Shown piece by piece: positions 47,556-58,109 of a DNA stretch of 64,000 nt (position 1 is its first letter; the number at the start of each line of letters is the position of its first letter). A program made the translations under genes and the position numbers. The notes under the pieces are model-generated. The model did not search any database, was not told where the DNA came from, and worked only from the letters and a program-made list of their open reading frames with translations. This DNA is from Deltaproteobacteria bacterium (GTDB lineage Bacteria > Desulfobacterota > Desulfobacteria > Desulfobacterales > Desulfatirhabdiaceae): positions 1 through 64,000 of the forward strand of contig JACRBZ010000011.1 of assembly GCA_016219185.1 (NCBI GenBank). Direction: 5' to 3'.

Positions 47556-47680
47556 GTTTCAGCCCTCCTGCGCTTTACCGTATGCTTTGGTTGCCTTTCT
47601 GCCGGGAATAATCGTCTTTAGAAAAATATAGTTTTTAGCCGAGACTTCCGGATTGCTGTTTCCAGGTTTGCACTTCTGCT

Positions 47681-48220
47681 TTAATCAAAATTATCAGCTA
47701 AATCAGATGTTTTTGGAACATCACCGATGTTCTTACCATAATATTTATATGTTATGGTTTTGTCTGATTTTATTATAAACGCTGCTGGTAGCTGTGTTTC
47801 CTTACCCTCAAATTTCTTGTGGACGAATCCCTGGCAAATCGCTTTGATAGAAGCTATAAGACCTGCAGGATGTAAATATTTCATGATGCCACCTGGCTCA
47901 ACGGCATAAAGCTGAAAAATTGTTCCTTTTGGATCACAAACGATGTCAAATGGCCAATCGCCTTCTTTTAACAGAGGTATAAGCGTGGCAGTCGAGCTCT
48001 GCAGAAAAACGAAAACCCTGGCTCCTTTCTGATTGAACAATTCTATGTCACGTTTTAGGTTGGCCATTTCCATCTGACAGACGGGGCAACCATAATACCT
48101 TAGAAATACAAAAATTGCATCTTGGTGTTGTATGGTTTCATAAAAATCCTGTGATGATGTCCAGGGTGTATCAAATTGAAAGTTTGGTGCTTTATCCCCA
48201 ACCTTTAATGACGTACTCAA
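47681..48220 (-). CDS. Redoxin/AhpC-TSA family protein
   Basis: LKVGDKAPNFQFDTPWTSSQDFYE...VFLRYYGCPVCQMEMANLKRDIELF. Confidence 0.87.
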   Translation of the reverse strand: MSTSLKVGDKAPNFQFDTPWTSSQDFYETIQHQDAIFVFLRYYGCPVCQMEMANLKRDIELFNQKGARVFVFLQSSTATLIPLLKEGDWPFDIVCDPKGTIFQLYAVEPGGIMKYLHPAGLIASIKAICQGFVHKKFEGKETQLPAAFIIKSDKTITYKYYGKNIGDVPKTSDLADNFD

Positions 48221-48278
48221 AATACCGCTCTCCTTTTTCCAAAATGATATCTCATAACCCGGATGCCCTTAACGCACT

Positions 48279-49802
48279 CTAATTGACATGAACCTTAACA
48301 GAATCCAGGTACAGTGGTGATTCAGTAGAATCGTTTGGAGTTACATAGACTCCGAAAAAGAATTCATACTCCCCGACAGGCAGTTGACCTTCCATCATTT
48401 TCTGATCGGAAAAATCGTACAGAGGAGTTGATTGATACAATGGAATAGGTATTTGGGTCAATCCGGAAGTCGTCAAAAAATACCAGCCCCAGGGTGAATT
48501 TATGGCAAACCACCAGTCCGCCGGTATTCCGTTTTTATTACCTGATATCAGACTGATTGTAACAGAAACAGGGGTGTCTGACGTGACGGTTATCTCGCCA
48601 CCAATCCCATTGGCTTTTATGTCAGGAGTCGGTGACAGCCCCCCGCGAACAGCGCGGACATAATATTTATTGTTCTTGTTTTGAACATAGTTACTGGAGA
48701 CGTGTTGGAAATCCACGACGTATGAAAAATCGTAAAGGTACTCGTCACTTTGGACAGACGAGACCCCCGAACTTGAGGGAGTAGACGACCAATAATAGGA
48801 CGAAACGGTGTTCGGGAAATAAGTGATATTGATTGCTGGATTACTGGTGCTGTAATCTACCAGACTTCGCAGCTCTTTTTGGTTTGGCAGCCTCCAGTCC
48901 GTATAACCGCCCAGAGCTAAACTTTCACAGTTTGATAGCGCTTGTTCCCATGTCATGGAGCTTTCAGGAGTATTCTGCTGCCACATCAGACCTGTAGAGG
49001 TATCCGTGACCGTGCCGTTGCCGTTGTTCACGTATGCTGACTTGGAAAGTCCCCCTCGCACGGCACGGGCATAGGTGTAGAGGAGGAGACCGCCAGAGTT
49101 CGTCTGTGGGTCCTTAGAGCAAGTAACTGGCTGGCCATACCACCCAAAATCCATACACAACGCGGATTGACTATTGTTGGCGTCGGTATTTGACGACCAA
49201 TAAACACCTTGTATGATGGGAATTCCCAGAGAAAGCCCGCGGGTGTCTGGAAAATATGAGGTATTGATGAACATGGACGTCATCTTAATATAGTCAACAT
49301 AAGCGTCTAAATAAACGATAGAGTCCAGTTCCTTAATGGTTGGAAGTCTCCAGTCGCTGAAGCCGCCATAATGTGCATCATTCAGGGCTTTAATCAAGTC
49401 TTCGGTATCCGTGCCGCCCCCTGGCGTGCCGGCATAGCCGCCATTGGTAGCCGGGTTGCTATCGTACCAGGTGTAAACTTTGTTGGAATATTGAAGATTG
49501 TTGGTTTCCGTCTCCCAGATCAGTCCGGTGACATTGTCTTTTACAGTTACCCAGGATGTTGCCGAATCCGGCAACGCATTGCCGCCGCCATCCAGCTTGG
49601 TGTAAGACATCGGGTTGATGGTGTAGTTGGCGTCCTGACCGTAAAATGGCTGCCCAGGTGAAGGACAGGGGATTTCAACGGTATCATTATAGCATTTTGT
49701 TTGTCCGGTGTCCGGCACCGGTGCGGCCCATACAACAGTTGTAACCATCAGAATAATTAAGCCGAAAACACTTGCCAATGTATTTTTCATGCTGTTATTC
49801 AT
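48279..49802 (-). CDS. Exported DUF1566 (Lcl C-terminal domain) protein with two DUF1566 units
   Basis: Signal peptide; repeated VTGLIWE...[16 protein letters not shown] and [14 protein letters not shown]...[18 protein letters not shown]. Confidence 0.85.
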   Translation of the reverse strand: MNNSMKNTLASVFGLIILMVTTVVWAAPVPDTGQTKCYNDTVEIPCPSPGQPFYGQDANYTINPMSYTKLDGGGNALPDSATSWVTVKDNVTGLIWETETNNLQYSNKVYTWYDSNPATNGGYAGTPGGGTDTEDLIKALNDAHYGGFSDWRLPTIKELDSIVYLDAYVDYIKMTSMFINTSYFPDTRGLSLGIPIIQGVYWSSNTDANNSQSALCMDFGWYGQPVTCSKDPQTNSGGLLLYTYARAVRGGLSKSAYVNNGNGTVTDTSTGLMWQQNTPESSMTWEQALSNCESLALGGYTDWRLPNQKELRSLVDYSTSNPAINITYFPNTVSSYYWSSTPSSSGVSSVQSDEYLYDFSYVVDFQHVSSNYVQNKNNKYYVRAVRGGLSPTPDIKANGIGGEITVTSDTPVSVTISLISGNKNGIPADWWFAINSPWGWYFLTTSGLTQIPIPLYQSTPLYDFSDQKMMEGQLPVGEYEFFFGVYVTPNDSTESPLYLDSVKVHVN

Positions 49803-49920
49803 TTAATTTAAACGCCCCCTGTCTTTGTGGTTTCGCTCAATTCATTGTCGGTAACGCAACGTAAAATATAACGTAGCACTTTTTTTACTGAATTGAGTTT
49901 CAGATTAATGATTCTGTATT

Positions 49921-51762
49921 TTATTTCAGCGGCTCTTGCTTCGGGCAGGCTATTTCATTGGAAACAACCCCATAATTTGTAACAACGAAGTAGGCATTTT
50001 CATCGGTGGAAATAGCCTCACTATATTCCAAATCCACCATTAAATGTGTGCTCCCATCCGGAAGCATAACATCAGGTATATGGACTTTCAAATCCTCGGA
50101 TAGTGTTGATTCGGCGCAGGAAAAAGTAGGATTGGATATAATACCAGTATTGGTTAATTTAAAAAGTATCAACGCCGGATACGTCGGATTGAAATCATAA
50201 ACAAGATCCGCCCAAAGCGTTAGAATACCCGAAATTGGATTGACATAGGAAAGATATGGTATTTGAAGTAATAAATTTTCATTTAAAGTTGCCGTACACC
50301 CTGTTTGTGTTGATGTTACTGCCGCCTGAGCCACCGTCACATCCACCAGGCTGCCCGATGCGCCGCAAGCGGTTATACGGATTGTAGCTGTGCGGCCTGT
50401 TGTTGCGGTGTTGGCGGAATAACTGCATGTGATCGTCCCGGAATTGCTGCCGCTGGCCCCCGATGAGATCGAAAGCCAACTGCCGCCTGATGTCACTGCG
50501 GCTGTCCACGGCATGGTTCCGGTTCCAGTGTTGGAAACGCTGAATATTGTGGTGCCTGCATCTTTAGCCACTGCCCGACTGACTGGGGAAATAACCAAAT
50601 TACCAAATGAGCAAGACTGTCCACCCCGCACAGCGCGGACATAATCGTCGTTGCCCTTAATGTCGGGGCTGCCGTAGCCGTAGTAGAAACCCACGCGCCA
50701 CGCGTAGTCGGTATAGAGTTCGTAGGTAGTACTCGACCAATACCAGGACGCGGTCATATTCGGAAAGTAAGAGGTATTGATTGATGGATTATACCGGCTG
50801 TAATCCACCAAACTTCGTAATTCCTTGATGGTAGGCAGCCGCCAGTCTGTATAACCGCCAAGATTCAACCCCTCGCAATAGGCCAGCGCCTGATCCCAGG
50901 TCATGGCGCCAGATGAACTGGCTTGCTGCCACATCAGGCCTGTGGATGTGTCTGTTACTGTGCCATCACCGTTGTCCGTATAACTTGCAGCAGTCGAAGT
51001 ATCCTCCATGAATCCGCAGTCCAAAGTATCAATTGACCCAATTACCAAATTACCAAATGATCCAGACTGTCCTCCGCGAACGGCGCGAACATAAAGGCTG
51101 CCGTACTTATAGTTGCTGTAGAGGTCGCCGTAGTAGAAATACACGCTCCACGCGTAGCTGGTACTGCCTGCGTTGGTAGTACTCGACCAATACCACGACG
51201 GCTGCGTATTGGGAAAGTATTCCGTATCTATCTTCGCCCCTGGGTAGGGACTGCTGTAATTAACGATGTAGGCCAATTCCTTGATTGTGGGTAGCCGCCA
51301 GTCGTTATAGCCGCCATAATTGGCATCATTCAGGGCTTTAATAAAGTCTTCGGTATCCGTGCCACTTCCTGGTGTTCCGGCATTGCCACCATTGGTAGCC
51401 GGGTTGCTGTCGTACCAGGTATACGTGTTGTCCGCATCATGAGGGTCGTTGTAGTTTTTGACCCCATCCTTGTTGGTTTTCATCTCCCAGATCAAGCCGG
51501 TGACATTGTCCTTCACCATGCTCCAGGCCGTGGCGGAATCCGGCAGCGCATTGCCGCTGCCATCCAGCTTGGTGTAGGACATCGGATTGATGTTATAGTT
51601 GGCATCTTGGCCGTAAAATGGCTGGCCGGGAGAAGGACAAGGGATCGCGTCGGTGATGTTGTAGCATTTCGTCTGTCCGGTATCCGGAACCGGTGCGGCC
51701 CATACCATGGTTGTAACCATCAGAAGAATAAAGCCGAAAACACTTACCAATGCTTTTTTCAT
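49921..51762 (-). CDS. Exported DUF1566 protein with BACON-like domain and C-terminal beta-repeat
   Basis: Two DUF1566 units, then [62 protein letters not shown]; paralogue of the adjacent 48279..49802 protein. Confidence 0.83.
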   Translation of the reverse strand: MKKALVSVFGFILLMVTTMVWAAPVPDTGQTKCYNITDAIPCPSPGQPFYGQDANYNINPMSYTKLDGSGNALPDSATAWSMVKDNVTGLIWEMKTNKDGVKNYNDPHDADNTYTWYDSNPATNGGNAGTPGSGTDTEDFIKALNDANYGGYNDWRLPTIKELAYIVNYSSPYPGAKIDTEYFPNTQPSWYWSSTTNAGSTSYAWSVYFYYGDLYSNYKYGSLYVRAVRGGQSGSFGNLVIGSIDTLDCGFMEDTSTAASYTDNGDGTVTDTSTGLMWQQASSSGAMTWDQALAYCEGLNLGGYTDWRLPTIKELRSLVDYSRYNPSINTSYFPNMTASWYWSSTTYELYTDYAWRVGFYYGYGSPDIKGNDDYVRAVRGGQSCSFGNLVISPVSRAVAKDAGTTIFSVSNTGTGTMPWTAAVTSGGSWLSISSGASGSNSGTITCSYSANTATTGRTATIRITACGASGSLVDVTVAQAAVTSTQTGCTATLNENLLLQIPYLSYVNPISGILTLWADLVYDFNPTYPALILFKLTNTGIISNPTFSCAESTLSEDLKVHIPDVMLPDGSTHLMVDLEYSEAISTDENAYFVVTNYGVVSNEIACPKQEPLK

Positions 51763-52140
51763 GCTGGTTTCCTTTTTTGATGCCTGCAAGGTTTCCGGAT
51801 ACTCTGCGGAAACCATGGTTCTCCCTGAACTCAGGCCAGATATTAATGTGATTAAGAATTAATCAACATCGTACAGCAATATTTAATATAATTTTATACT
51901 ATCCTGTATTAATTTACGCAATCAAAGTCAATAAATATATGTTCAACCGTGAAGGATATGCTTTCGGCCAAGGTATAGATATTCATGGACAGCAGGGAGA
52001 TCGTTCTTCCTGCATTCCTACATCGCATATACAATGTTGCCTGATCAGGAACATAATAAGCAATCACAAACACTGCAGAGCAATTGGGGGCAGATAAAAG
52101 GGAGAGGGAGCTTCAGCTCCGAAAGAAGCGGGAGAGTTGC

Positions 52141-53385
52141 TCAGGAGGAAGCAAAGCGCTTTGTGATGGCGGCCAGAAACCACTCCAGGCTATACCTATC
52201 CTTGTGTTTTTCCCAGAAGACCAGTAGCGACACCAACAGAATCACCGCAGCAAAACCGCATAGCAGGGATGGAATCGCCCCCAACAGCGCATACTTATAA
52301 TACTTGCCGGTAAGGAGGTAGATCAGGACCAGAGGCCACCCGATCAACAGGTAATGAAAAAAGTAAAACGTTAGAGAAGAACGGCTGATGCGATTGTAGA
52401 TACGGACGATAAAACTCATTTTCTGTTTATCCGGCTTGCGTACATCGTAATAGAAAAAGAGGCCGCTGAAAACGACAAGAGCTGCGCCGAGCTGGTAGCA
52501 AATCATGGTGAAGGAATCGGGATAGAAGCTAAGCGGCACAATGTAATCGATGATGATGGATGACTGAGGTCGACCAATGGCGGCATATGCCCAGCCAAGA
52601 CCCAGCAAAACAAGCAAGCTGCCGATGATTACCAGAAACTGCAAATCCTGCCGCATTCGCTGGCTGGCGATCCGCCGACCCAGAACGAATCCCAACGGCG
52701 GGAAGATGATCCAAGGAATTACAGGAAACTCACCAGTAAATAGGAAGCCCTGAACAATCTCCTTTGCCCCCCAAACCACTTCATATTCCTTGGCCGGGTC
52801 AAGCAGGATACCGGGAAGATAGCGCGAGATTACAGGCACATTGACGAAATTTCCACCCCAGATGGCATTGAAGTCGATCCCCATCCGCAACAGGGGCGTG
52901 CAAACGATCAGAGACACGACAATGGCCAGGATCGACCACGAAGGCAGAAAACGACAAAAGAAGAGCATAACTGTGGCAAATCCCATCAGGGTCAAAATAT
53001 CCCATTGCCAGATTTTGCCGGGCCCCCAGGATAGAGCCAGCATGAATATTCCCACCACGAAGATGAAGACCCCGCGGATCAGGGCACGCCTGAAGATCAG
53101 CCGGTTGTCTTCCTCGACATGTTTCTGTGCCGAGAGCACCTGGCTCATCCCCATCATCATCAAGAAACAGGCCGCCCCCCAATCGCCTAAGACATGATTT
53201 AAAAAAAAATAAGGCCATGTATCCACGGCGGCTGCATCGCCTAAATAGACCATGAAGTGGACCATTACCATACAGACCAGAGCAAATCCGCGCATTACAT
53301 CAACGGAGAGTATTCGCTCCGACTTTTTATCTTCTGTCTCTGTATAGCTCATGGCACCAATCATCGCGGTTATATTAATAGTCAT
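52141..53385 (-). CDS. DUF1624 / heparan-alpha-glucosaminide N-acetyltransferase-like membrane protein
   Basis: RILSVDVMRGFALVCMVMVHFMVYLGD..., multi-TM. Confidence 0.8.
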   Translation of the reverse strand: MTINITAMIGAMSYTETEDKKSERILSVDVMRGFALVCMVMVHFMVYLGDAAAVDTWPYFFLNHVLGDWGAACFLMMMGMSQVLSAQKHVEEDNRLIFRRALIRGVFIFVVGIFMLALSWGPGKIWQWDILTLMGFATVMLFFCRFLPSWSILAIVVSLIVCTPLLRMGIDFNAIWGGNFVNVPVISRYLPGILLDPAKEYEVVWGAKEIVQGFLFTGEFPVIPWIIFPPLGFVLGRRIASQRMRQDLQFLVIIGSLLVLLGLGWAYAAIGRPQSSIIIDYIVPLSFYPDSFTMICYQLGAALVVFSGLFFYYDVRKPDKQKMSFIVRIYNRISRSSLTFYFFHYLLIGWPLVLIYLLTGKYYKYALLGAIPSLLCGFAAVILLVSLLVFWEKHKDRYSLEWFLAAITKRFASS

Positions 53386-53456
53386 TTTTAAACAATATCA
53401 CGGTCAGCAGATGCCATTTTTCCCGCGAACCGTTCCATTTTTGTTGTCTTTCTGAT

Positions 53457-53815
53457 ATGTCTCGTCAGCAGTCACACGTCTTGGCCTCGGACACTCCAAA
53501 TGTACACCAATTACATAAAAACACAATAATATTGAGTTCCCGGGTTGTCATTTGTGCACCATAATCGCGACGTGATGTTATAAATAAACAGCGGCATATC
53601 TCACGCCCAAAGGTTGTGGAATATGCCGCCGTTTCATAGCTTCCGTACTTCTGCTTTTCGCAATTTCAGCAAGTATGCCCGAAAACCTTAAGTCCATTCT
53701 CTCAGTGTCGTTACGATCAGAGGATCACGAGGGACGAGATGGATGTTCGTTGACATATTGATTTACTGACGTCTTTAAGCCTTTCTAATGAAAATTCCAA
53801 TAATCCAATGGACGT
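53457..53815. repeat. Left copy of ~360-bp imperfect direct repeat (contains relic MvhD start and a hairpin)
   Basis: Alignable with 55280-55639 from atgtctcgtcagcagtcacac to aatccaatgga; both copies encode M-T-x-x-E-L-N-I-I-V-F-L-C-N-W-C-T-F-G on the minus strand. Confidence 0.85.
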
Positions 53816-53986
53816 AATATGTCCCAATAATTTCTTTTCCCGTTCCGATAACATACGATCAAGCGGCCGTCTTTGAGTTGGTTGATTGACATTTTTAATG
53901 GCACTTATCAAATTTAATCAATGATTGTTTACAAAATTAATAAAAGAATATATGTATACCGATAAAAAGCACTTAAGGATGTACAA

Positions 53987-54433
53987 ATGAAAATATACAC
54001 AATAGGTTATGAAGGCGTTAATAAAAATTCTTTCATGGCTTGGCTCGTGAATTACAAAATTGACATTGTTGCCGATGTTAGACAGAGACCACTTAGTCGG
54101 AAAAAGGGGTTTTCTAAAAACGGTCTTTGTGAAAGCTTATCTGAAAATGATATTGAGTACCTTGGATTGCCATCTTTAGGTGTTCCGAAGGAAATGCGCG
54201 ATGAATTAAAGAGTACTGGCAATTACAGCTCTTTTTTTAAGAAATACAAAGATTCACTATCTTCCAAAAGCCAAGAAATAAATGAATTATTCATTAAAAT
54301 TAGTTCCGGAAAACGCGTAGCACTATTATGTTTTGAGCATGATGCCAATAAATGCCATAGAATAGTTTTGGCTGAGCAAATCAGCAAATTAAGCAAAAAC
54401 GGTTTTGAAGTCCGCCATTTGGCTCCTTTATGA
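53987..54433 (+). CDS. DUF488 family protein
   Basis: MKIYTIGYEGVNKNSFMAWLVNYKIDIVADVRQRPLSRKKGFSKNGL...VALLCFEHDANKCHRIVLAEQI. Confidence 0.92.
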   Translation: MKIYTIGYEGVNKNSFMAWLVNYKIDIVADVRQRPLSRKKGFSKNGLCESLSENDIEYLGLPSLGVPKEMRDELKSTGNYSSFFKKYKDSLSSKSQEINELFIKISSGKRVALLCFEHDANKCHRIVLAEQISKLSKNGFEVRHLAPL

Positions 54434-55222
54434 TCAAAAAAGGGGCAACTGCCTTCTTTTGGGCGGATAGAATATCCCCAAAATGCAAAATATATTTGGC
54501 CATTTAGCAAGGTTCCCCAATATCAAATAAGGTTCTTTTTTAGAACTGCAAATACGCATAACTTTATCCTTAATTTTTTGTTCCCAATCAATACTTCCCT
54601 TGACGTTTCTGTATAATTGTCCGAACTCCCAATCGAGGATACTCATGTTGTGGGTTTTACAATTTTGGTTATTGCATTTGAATTTTAGTACAAGTCTAAA
54701 GGGCAAAAGTTCTATATCTTTATTTTGCTCAAACAACCCCATTTGAGAAAGAACGCTTTTCTTTTTAATTTCTGCTTCGTTTATTTCATCTAAAGACTTT
54801 TCCTCAATTGTAAAATCTAATATTTCTTTTGGGTTAACAATGCCAAGTGACGTTCCGTTATTTTCCTGTGACTCTTTTAATTCTTCAACAGAGTTAAAAA
54901 GTGTATTCCGATTAATAATCCATTTTTCGCGTTCAGCCCAATCATCACCAGTCCCAATTATATTCCCAAGCTCAATAGTGTCATCAAAAAGATTATAGCT
55001 CTCAGGCCTTGAATCTGAATTGGCTTTTACAATTTTCACTTTTATCCATTGGTATTTCTTAAATTGAGATTCACCTGTTAAATAGCGATATCTAATCGGG
55101 TATAATCTAACCAATTTTTTTGTGGCTTTATCAATACCAGCAGTGCACACAGTCTCAGTATATTTTCTGCTAATTTCCGGATAGGTTTTGGCTAAAACCA
55201 GAATATCGTGATTGTCATTCAT
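54434..55222 (-). CDS. Partner protein of DUF488, possibly the dual-OB (DuOB)-type family
   Basis: ILVLAKTYPEISRKYTETVCTAGIDKATKKLVRLYPIRYRYLTGESQFKKYQWIKVKIVKANSDSRPESYN; tail-to-tail with the DUF488 gene. Confidence 0.6.
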   Translation of the reverse strand: MNDNHDILVLAKTYPEISRKYTETVCTAGIDKATKKLVRLYPIRYRYLTGESQFKKYQWIKVKIVKANSDSRPESYNLFDDTIELGNIIGTGDDWAEREKWIINRNTLFNSVEELKESQENNGTSLGIVNPKEILDFTIEEKSLDEINEAEIKKKSVLSQMGLFEQNKDIELLPFRLVLKFKCNNQNCKTHNMSILDWEFGQLYRNVKGSIDWEQKIKDKVMRICSSKKEPYLILGNLAKWPNIFCILGIFYPPKRRQLPLF

Positions 55223-55279
55223 AAACCGCCCCCCATGATCCTGCCTTAAAAAGCCATCTCCATATCCGTTGTATTTCAC

Positions 55280-55639
55280 ATGTCTCGTCAGCAGTCACAC
55301 ATATTTGCCTCGTGCCTCGGATGCACCAAATGTACACCAATTACACAAAAACACAATAATATTGAGTTCCCAGATTGTCATTTGTGCGCCATAATCGCGA
55401 CGTAATGTTATAAATAAACGGCGGCATATTCCACGCCCAAAGGACGTGGAATATGCCGCCGTTTCATAGCTCTCCTGCTTTTCCCAATTTCGGTAAGTAT
55501 TCCCAAAAACCTTCAGCCCATTCTCTCAGTGTCATTACGATCAGGGGATCACGAGGGACGGTAGGGATGTCCATTGACATATTGATTTACTGACATCTTT
55601 AAGCCTTTCTAATGAATATTCCAATAATCCAATGGATGT
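55280..55639. repeat. Right copy of ~360-bp imperfect direct repeat
   Basis: See 53457-53815; carries a perfect 20-bp inverted repeat at 55416-55464. Confidence 0.85.
55416..55464. terminator. Strong hairpin AAACGGCGGCATATTCCACG-N9-CGTGGAATATGCCGCCGTTT
   Basis: Perfect 20-bp arms, 9-nt loop; degraded counterpart at 53586-53634. Confidence 0.6.
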
Positions 55640-55676
55640 CCCTAATACATCCCTCTCGATTCCGCCATATTCGAAG

Positions 55677-57926
55677 TCAAAATCCCGGCCAGTAGTAAGG
55701 ATTTACACCTTTTTCAGCCAGCAAAAGCCAGGATGTTGCCCCCACGTGCGGGCGCTGATAGTAAAGCCAATCGCTCCCATCCGACAATTGAAACCCAGTC
55801 GTTATTGTGTCTTTGTTTGTGGCCGGCATTGCGCCGGTAGACAGTTGAGATGACTTGAGTATTGACAGAAATTTGTCAGCATTTGCCTGTTGGCCTATGT
55901 ATCGGAAGGCTTCAGTCATTTGGGCGGTCCCTTCATACCACACTCCATCCAGATCATTATTGAAATCGAATCCCAACGGTTCTGTTTTATCGGCGTTAAG
56001 AACAAGCATATTTTGTTCTGCGTACGAAAGCGCTGACCAGTAAGGAATCCCCTCGTCTTTTAGCGATAGAACCGCCCATGCCTGCACATCCAACGGCAAT
56101 TGGTATTGAGTTTTATTGATCGTCACGCCATCATCGCCAGTCCCCGTCCAGAATTTACCCGGTGCCTGAGAATCATCCCACATGGCAACGACAAACTGTT
56201 TGGCTGCTTGCGCGCGGTCGCGCCACTTTGTATCTCCTGTTATAGTAAAAAGACGCTGGAACACGGCAAAGAGATCGATATTATGTTCTGTCGATTTGTA
56301 CTTCTGTTGTTTTTGAACAGGTTGGTTCGGATTTGGCTCCCAACCGTAGAAACCGGCGCTGTAGCCTCCAGCACCGCGGGTGTCGCGGCAATTCACTTCG
56401 ACCCAATCAGCCATTTTGATTACAGAGGAGAGGTATGTATTATCCTCTGTCACATCATAGTAAGCGAGCAGGGAGAGCATAGCCCACGCCATGTTGCCGG
56501 TGTCGGAACCCACCTGATTAGCATCCTCTATCCAATTATTCGTAGACGGATCTGACCACCCGGGCATACGGACTGTTCCAATTTTTCCATTTGGGTACCA
56601 GCCGGGCGGTAAAGAAATGTCTCCACCCTGGTAGGCGTTCCTCAATCGACCGTCGGTAAAGTAGCGATCATTGTTTTGAGCATATACAAAGGCATCCGCG
56701 ATCAGTTTTGCCCGGTTATTTTCGCTGGCACCCAGTAAAGAGATGAGTGCAACCGCATTATCATAGGTATAAGCAACGTTTCGCATGATCAAATCGAAAC
56801 TGTTTGTTCCGGGTTCAGTTTCATAGCTTACCAGAAAACGGGGCTCCGAAGACCTATTCTTGTCGTAGGTGATGTCATCCAGATAGAAAACAATATCATG
56901 TTGACCGTTTTCCGTCGCCGCTGCGACCCAACCGAACCCACCCAGTACATAACCGAGATCCCGGCCAACCAGTGAAATGGTGAATTTCTGCCAATCATTC
57001 GACAGGGTGACTACCCCTGACGAGGCTTTTGGCGAGGAATCAGGGTATGGCTTTTCTGCAAGTCCCGTTGATGAATTTCTTCCGATGCCGAGTGCAAAGA
57101 ATTCAGCTCTCTCCCCACCTTTGTCACCTTTTGCCCAGAATGTTATTTGGGTTGCGCCACTCAGGTCCATCCCTGCATTTGGTGTATCACCCCAGTTTTC
57201 ACTGGGGCTTGAAGCTGTGCCTTGAAGAACGCCATTCATCATATACCATCCACCCCAAGGGCTTGTTGATGACTTGAATTCACATCGAATACACGTACTT
57301 CCGGAGTGTTGTGCAATCGACCAATTCTCCTGCATGACAGGCGCGGAATTCAGCATTCCCCGCGCAGCGAAATGATTCCCGGCAGCGTAAGCATCGCTAT
57401 AAACATTAAAAGTTGTGTGGAATTGATCTTGTACTTTGGACAAATACGTTACCGATGAAGTAGAGCCATTTATCGCATAATTGGTCAGTTTCAACCAGAT
57501 AAGCCCGTCTGCTGTCGGCACATACTCTAAATCCAGCCATAATGATGTACCACCGAGATCCAACGAGGGGATGTGCAAGATATATTTGCCGTCACTCAAA
57601 ATCAATGTGGCCGGATTTCCGCAACCGTTTGGCGCTATCTGTGTAATGCCAGTTAACATGAACCATATCAAACCATCCGAAGAAGGTGAATACTGGAATC
57701 CGGTCTGATAAAAGTTTTGGCCAAAACTCATTATGGGAATATTGAGTGTGAAATCGGAAGACCATGTTGCGTCACATGGGGTCGAAGATGAGTCTGGCTG
57801 GAGGATTGTTCCTATACCATCGGCCGCAACGAGGGTATCATTGCCAAAGCTTACTCCATACCCCATTCCCAATATCAACACCACCAAAAAAACAATTGAG
57901 AACAATGAGCTACAAAATTTTATCAT
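55677..57926 (-). CDS. Large secreted protein with N-terminal beta-repeats, carbohydrate-binding-like region and alpha/alpha-barrel glycosidase-like C-terminus
   Basis: Signal peptide; AYTYDNAVALISLLGASENNRAKLIADAFVYAQNNDRYFTDGRLRNAYQGG...; gene ends next to the right direct repeat. Confidence 0.6.
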   Translation of the reverse strand: MIKFCSSLFSIVFLVVLILGMGYGVSFGNDTLVAADGIGTILQPDSSSTPCDATWSSDFTLNIPIMSFGQNFYQTGFQYSPSSDGLIWFMLTGITQIAPNGCGNPATLILSDGKYILHIPSLDLGGTSLWLDLEYVPTADGLIWLKLTNYAINGSTSSVTYLSKVQDQFHTTFNVYSDAYAAGNHFAARGMLNSAPVMQENWSIAQHSGSTCIRCEFKSSTSPWGGWYMMNGVLQGTASSPSENWGDTPNAGMDLSGATQITFWAKGDKGGERAEFFALGIGRNSSTGLAEKPYPDSSPKASSGVVTLSNDWQKFTISLVGRDLGYVLGGFGWVAAATENGQHDIVFYLDDITYDKNRSSEPRFLVSYETEPGTNSFDLIMRNVAYTYDNAVALISLLGASENNRAKLIADAFVYAQNNDRYFTDGRLRNAYQGGDISLPPGWYPNGKIGTVRMPGWSDPSTNNWIEDANQVGSDTGNMAWAMLSLLAYYDVTEDNTYLSSVIKMADWVEVNCRDTRGAGGYSAGFYGWEPNPNQPVQKQQKYKSTEHNIDLFAVFQRLFTITGDTKWRDRAQAAKQFVVAMWDDSQAPGKFWTGTGDDGVTINKTQYQLPLDVQAWAVLSLKDEGIPYWSALSYAEQNMLVLNADKTEPLGFDFNNDLDGVWYEGTAQMTEAFRYIGQQANADKFLSILKSSQLSTGAMPATNKDTITTGFQLSDGSDWLYYQRPHVGATSWLLLAEKGVNPYYWPGF

Positions 57927-58109
57927 GACTTTTCCCCTCCCACTTTCTTTTATTTCCCCAGCATGAGCAAATAATCCGGATATAGACTGAAAAAATATTA
58001 ATTTTTCACAATTTTAATATGATATCTACAACTTAGCTTGGTCAACACCTTTTGTTCGGTCGTCCTTTGTTCGCGACTTGCGGTCATCTTCTGTAGTCCG
58101 AAACTGCTA

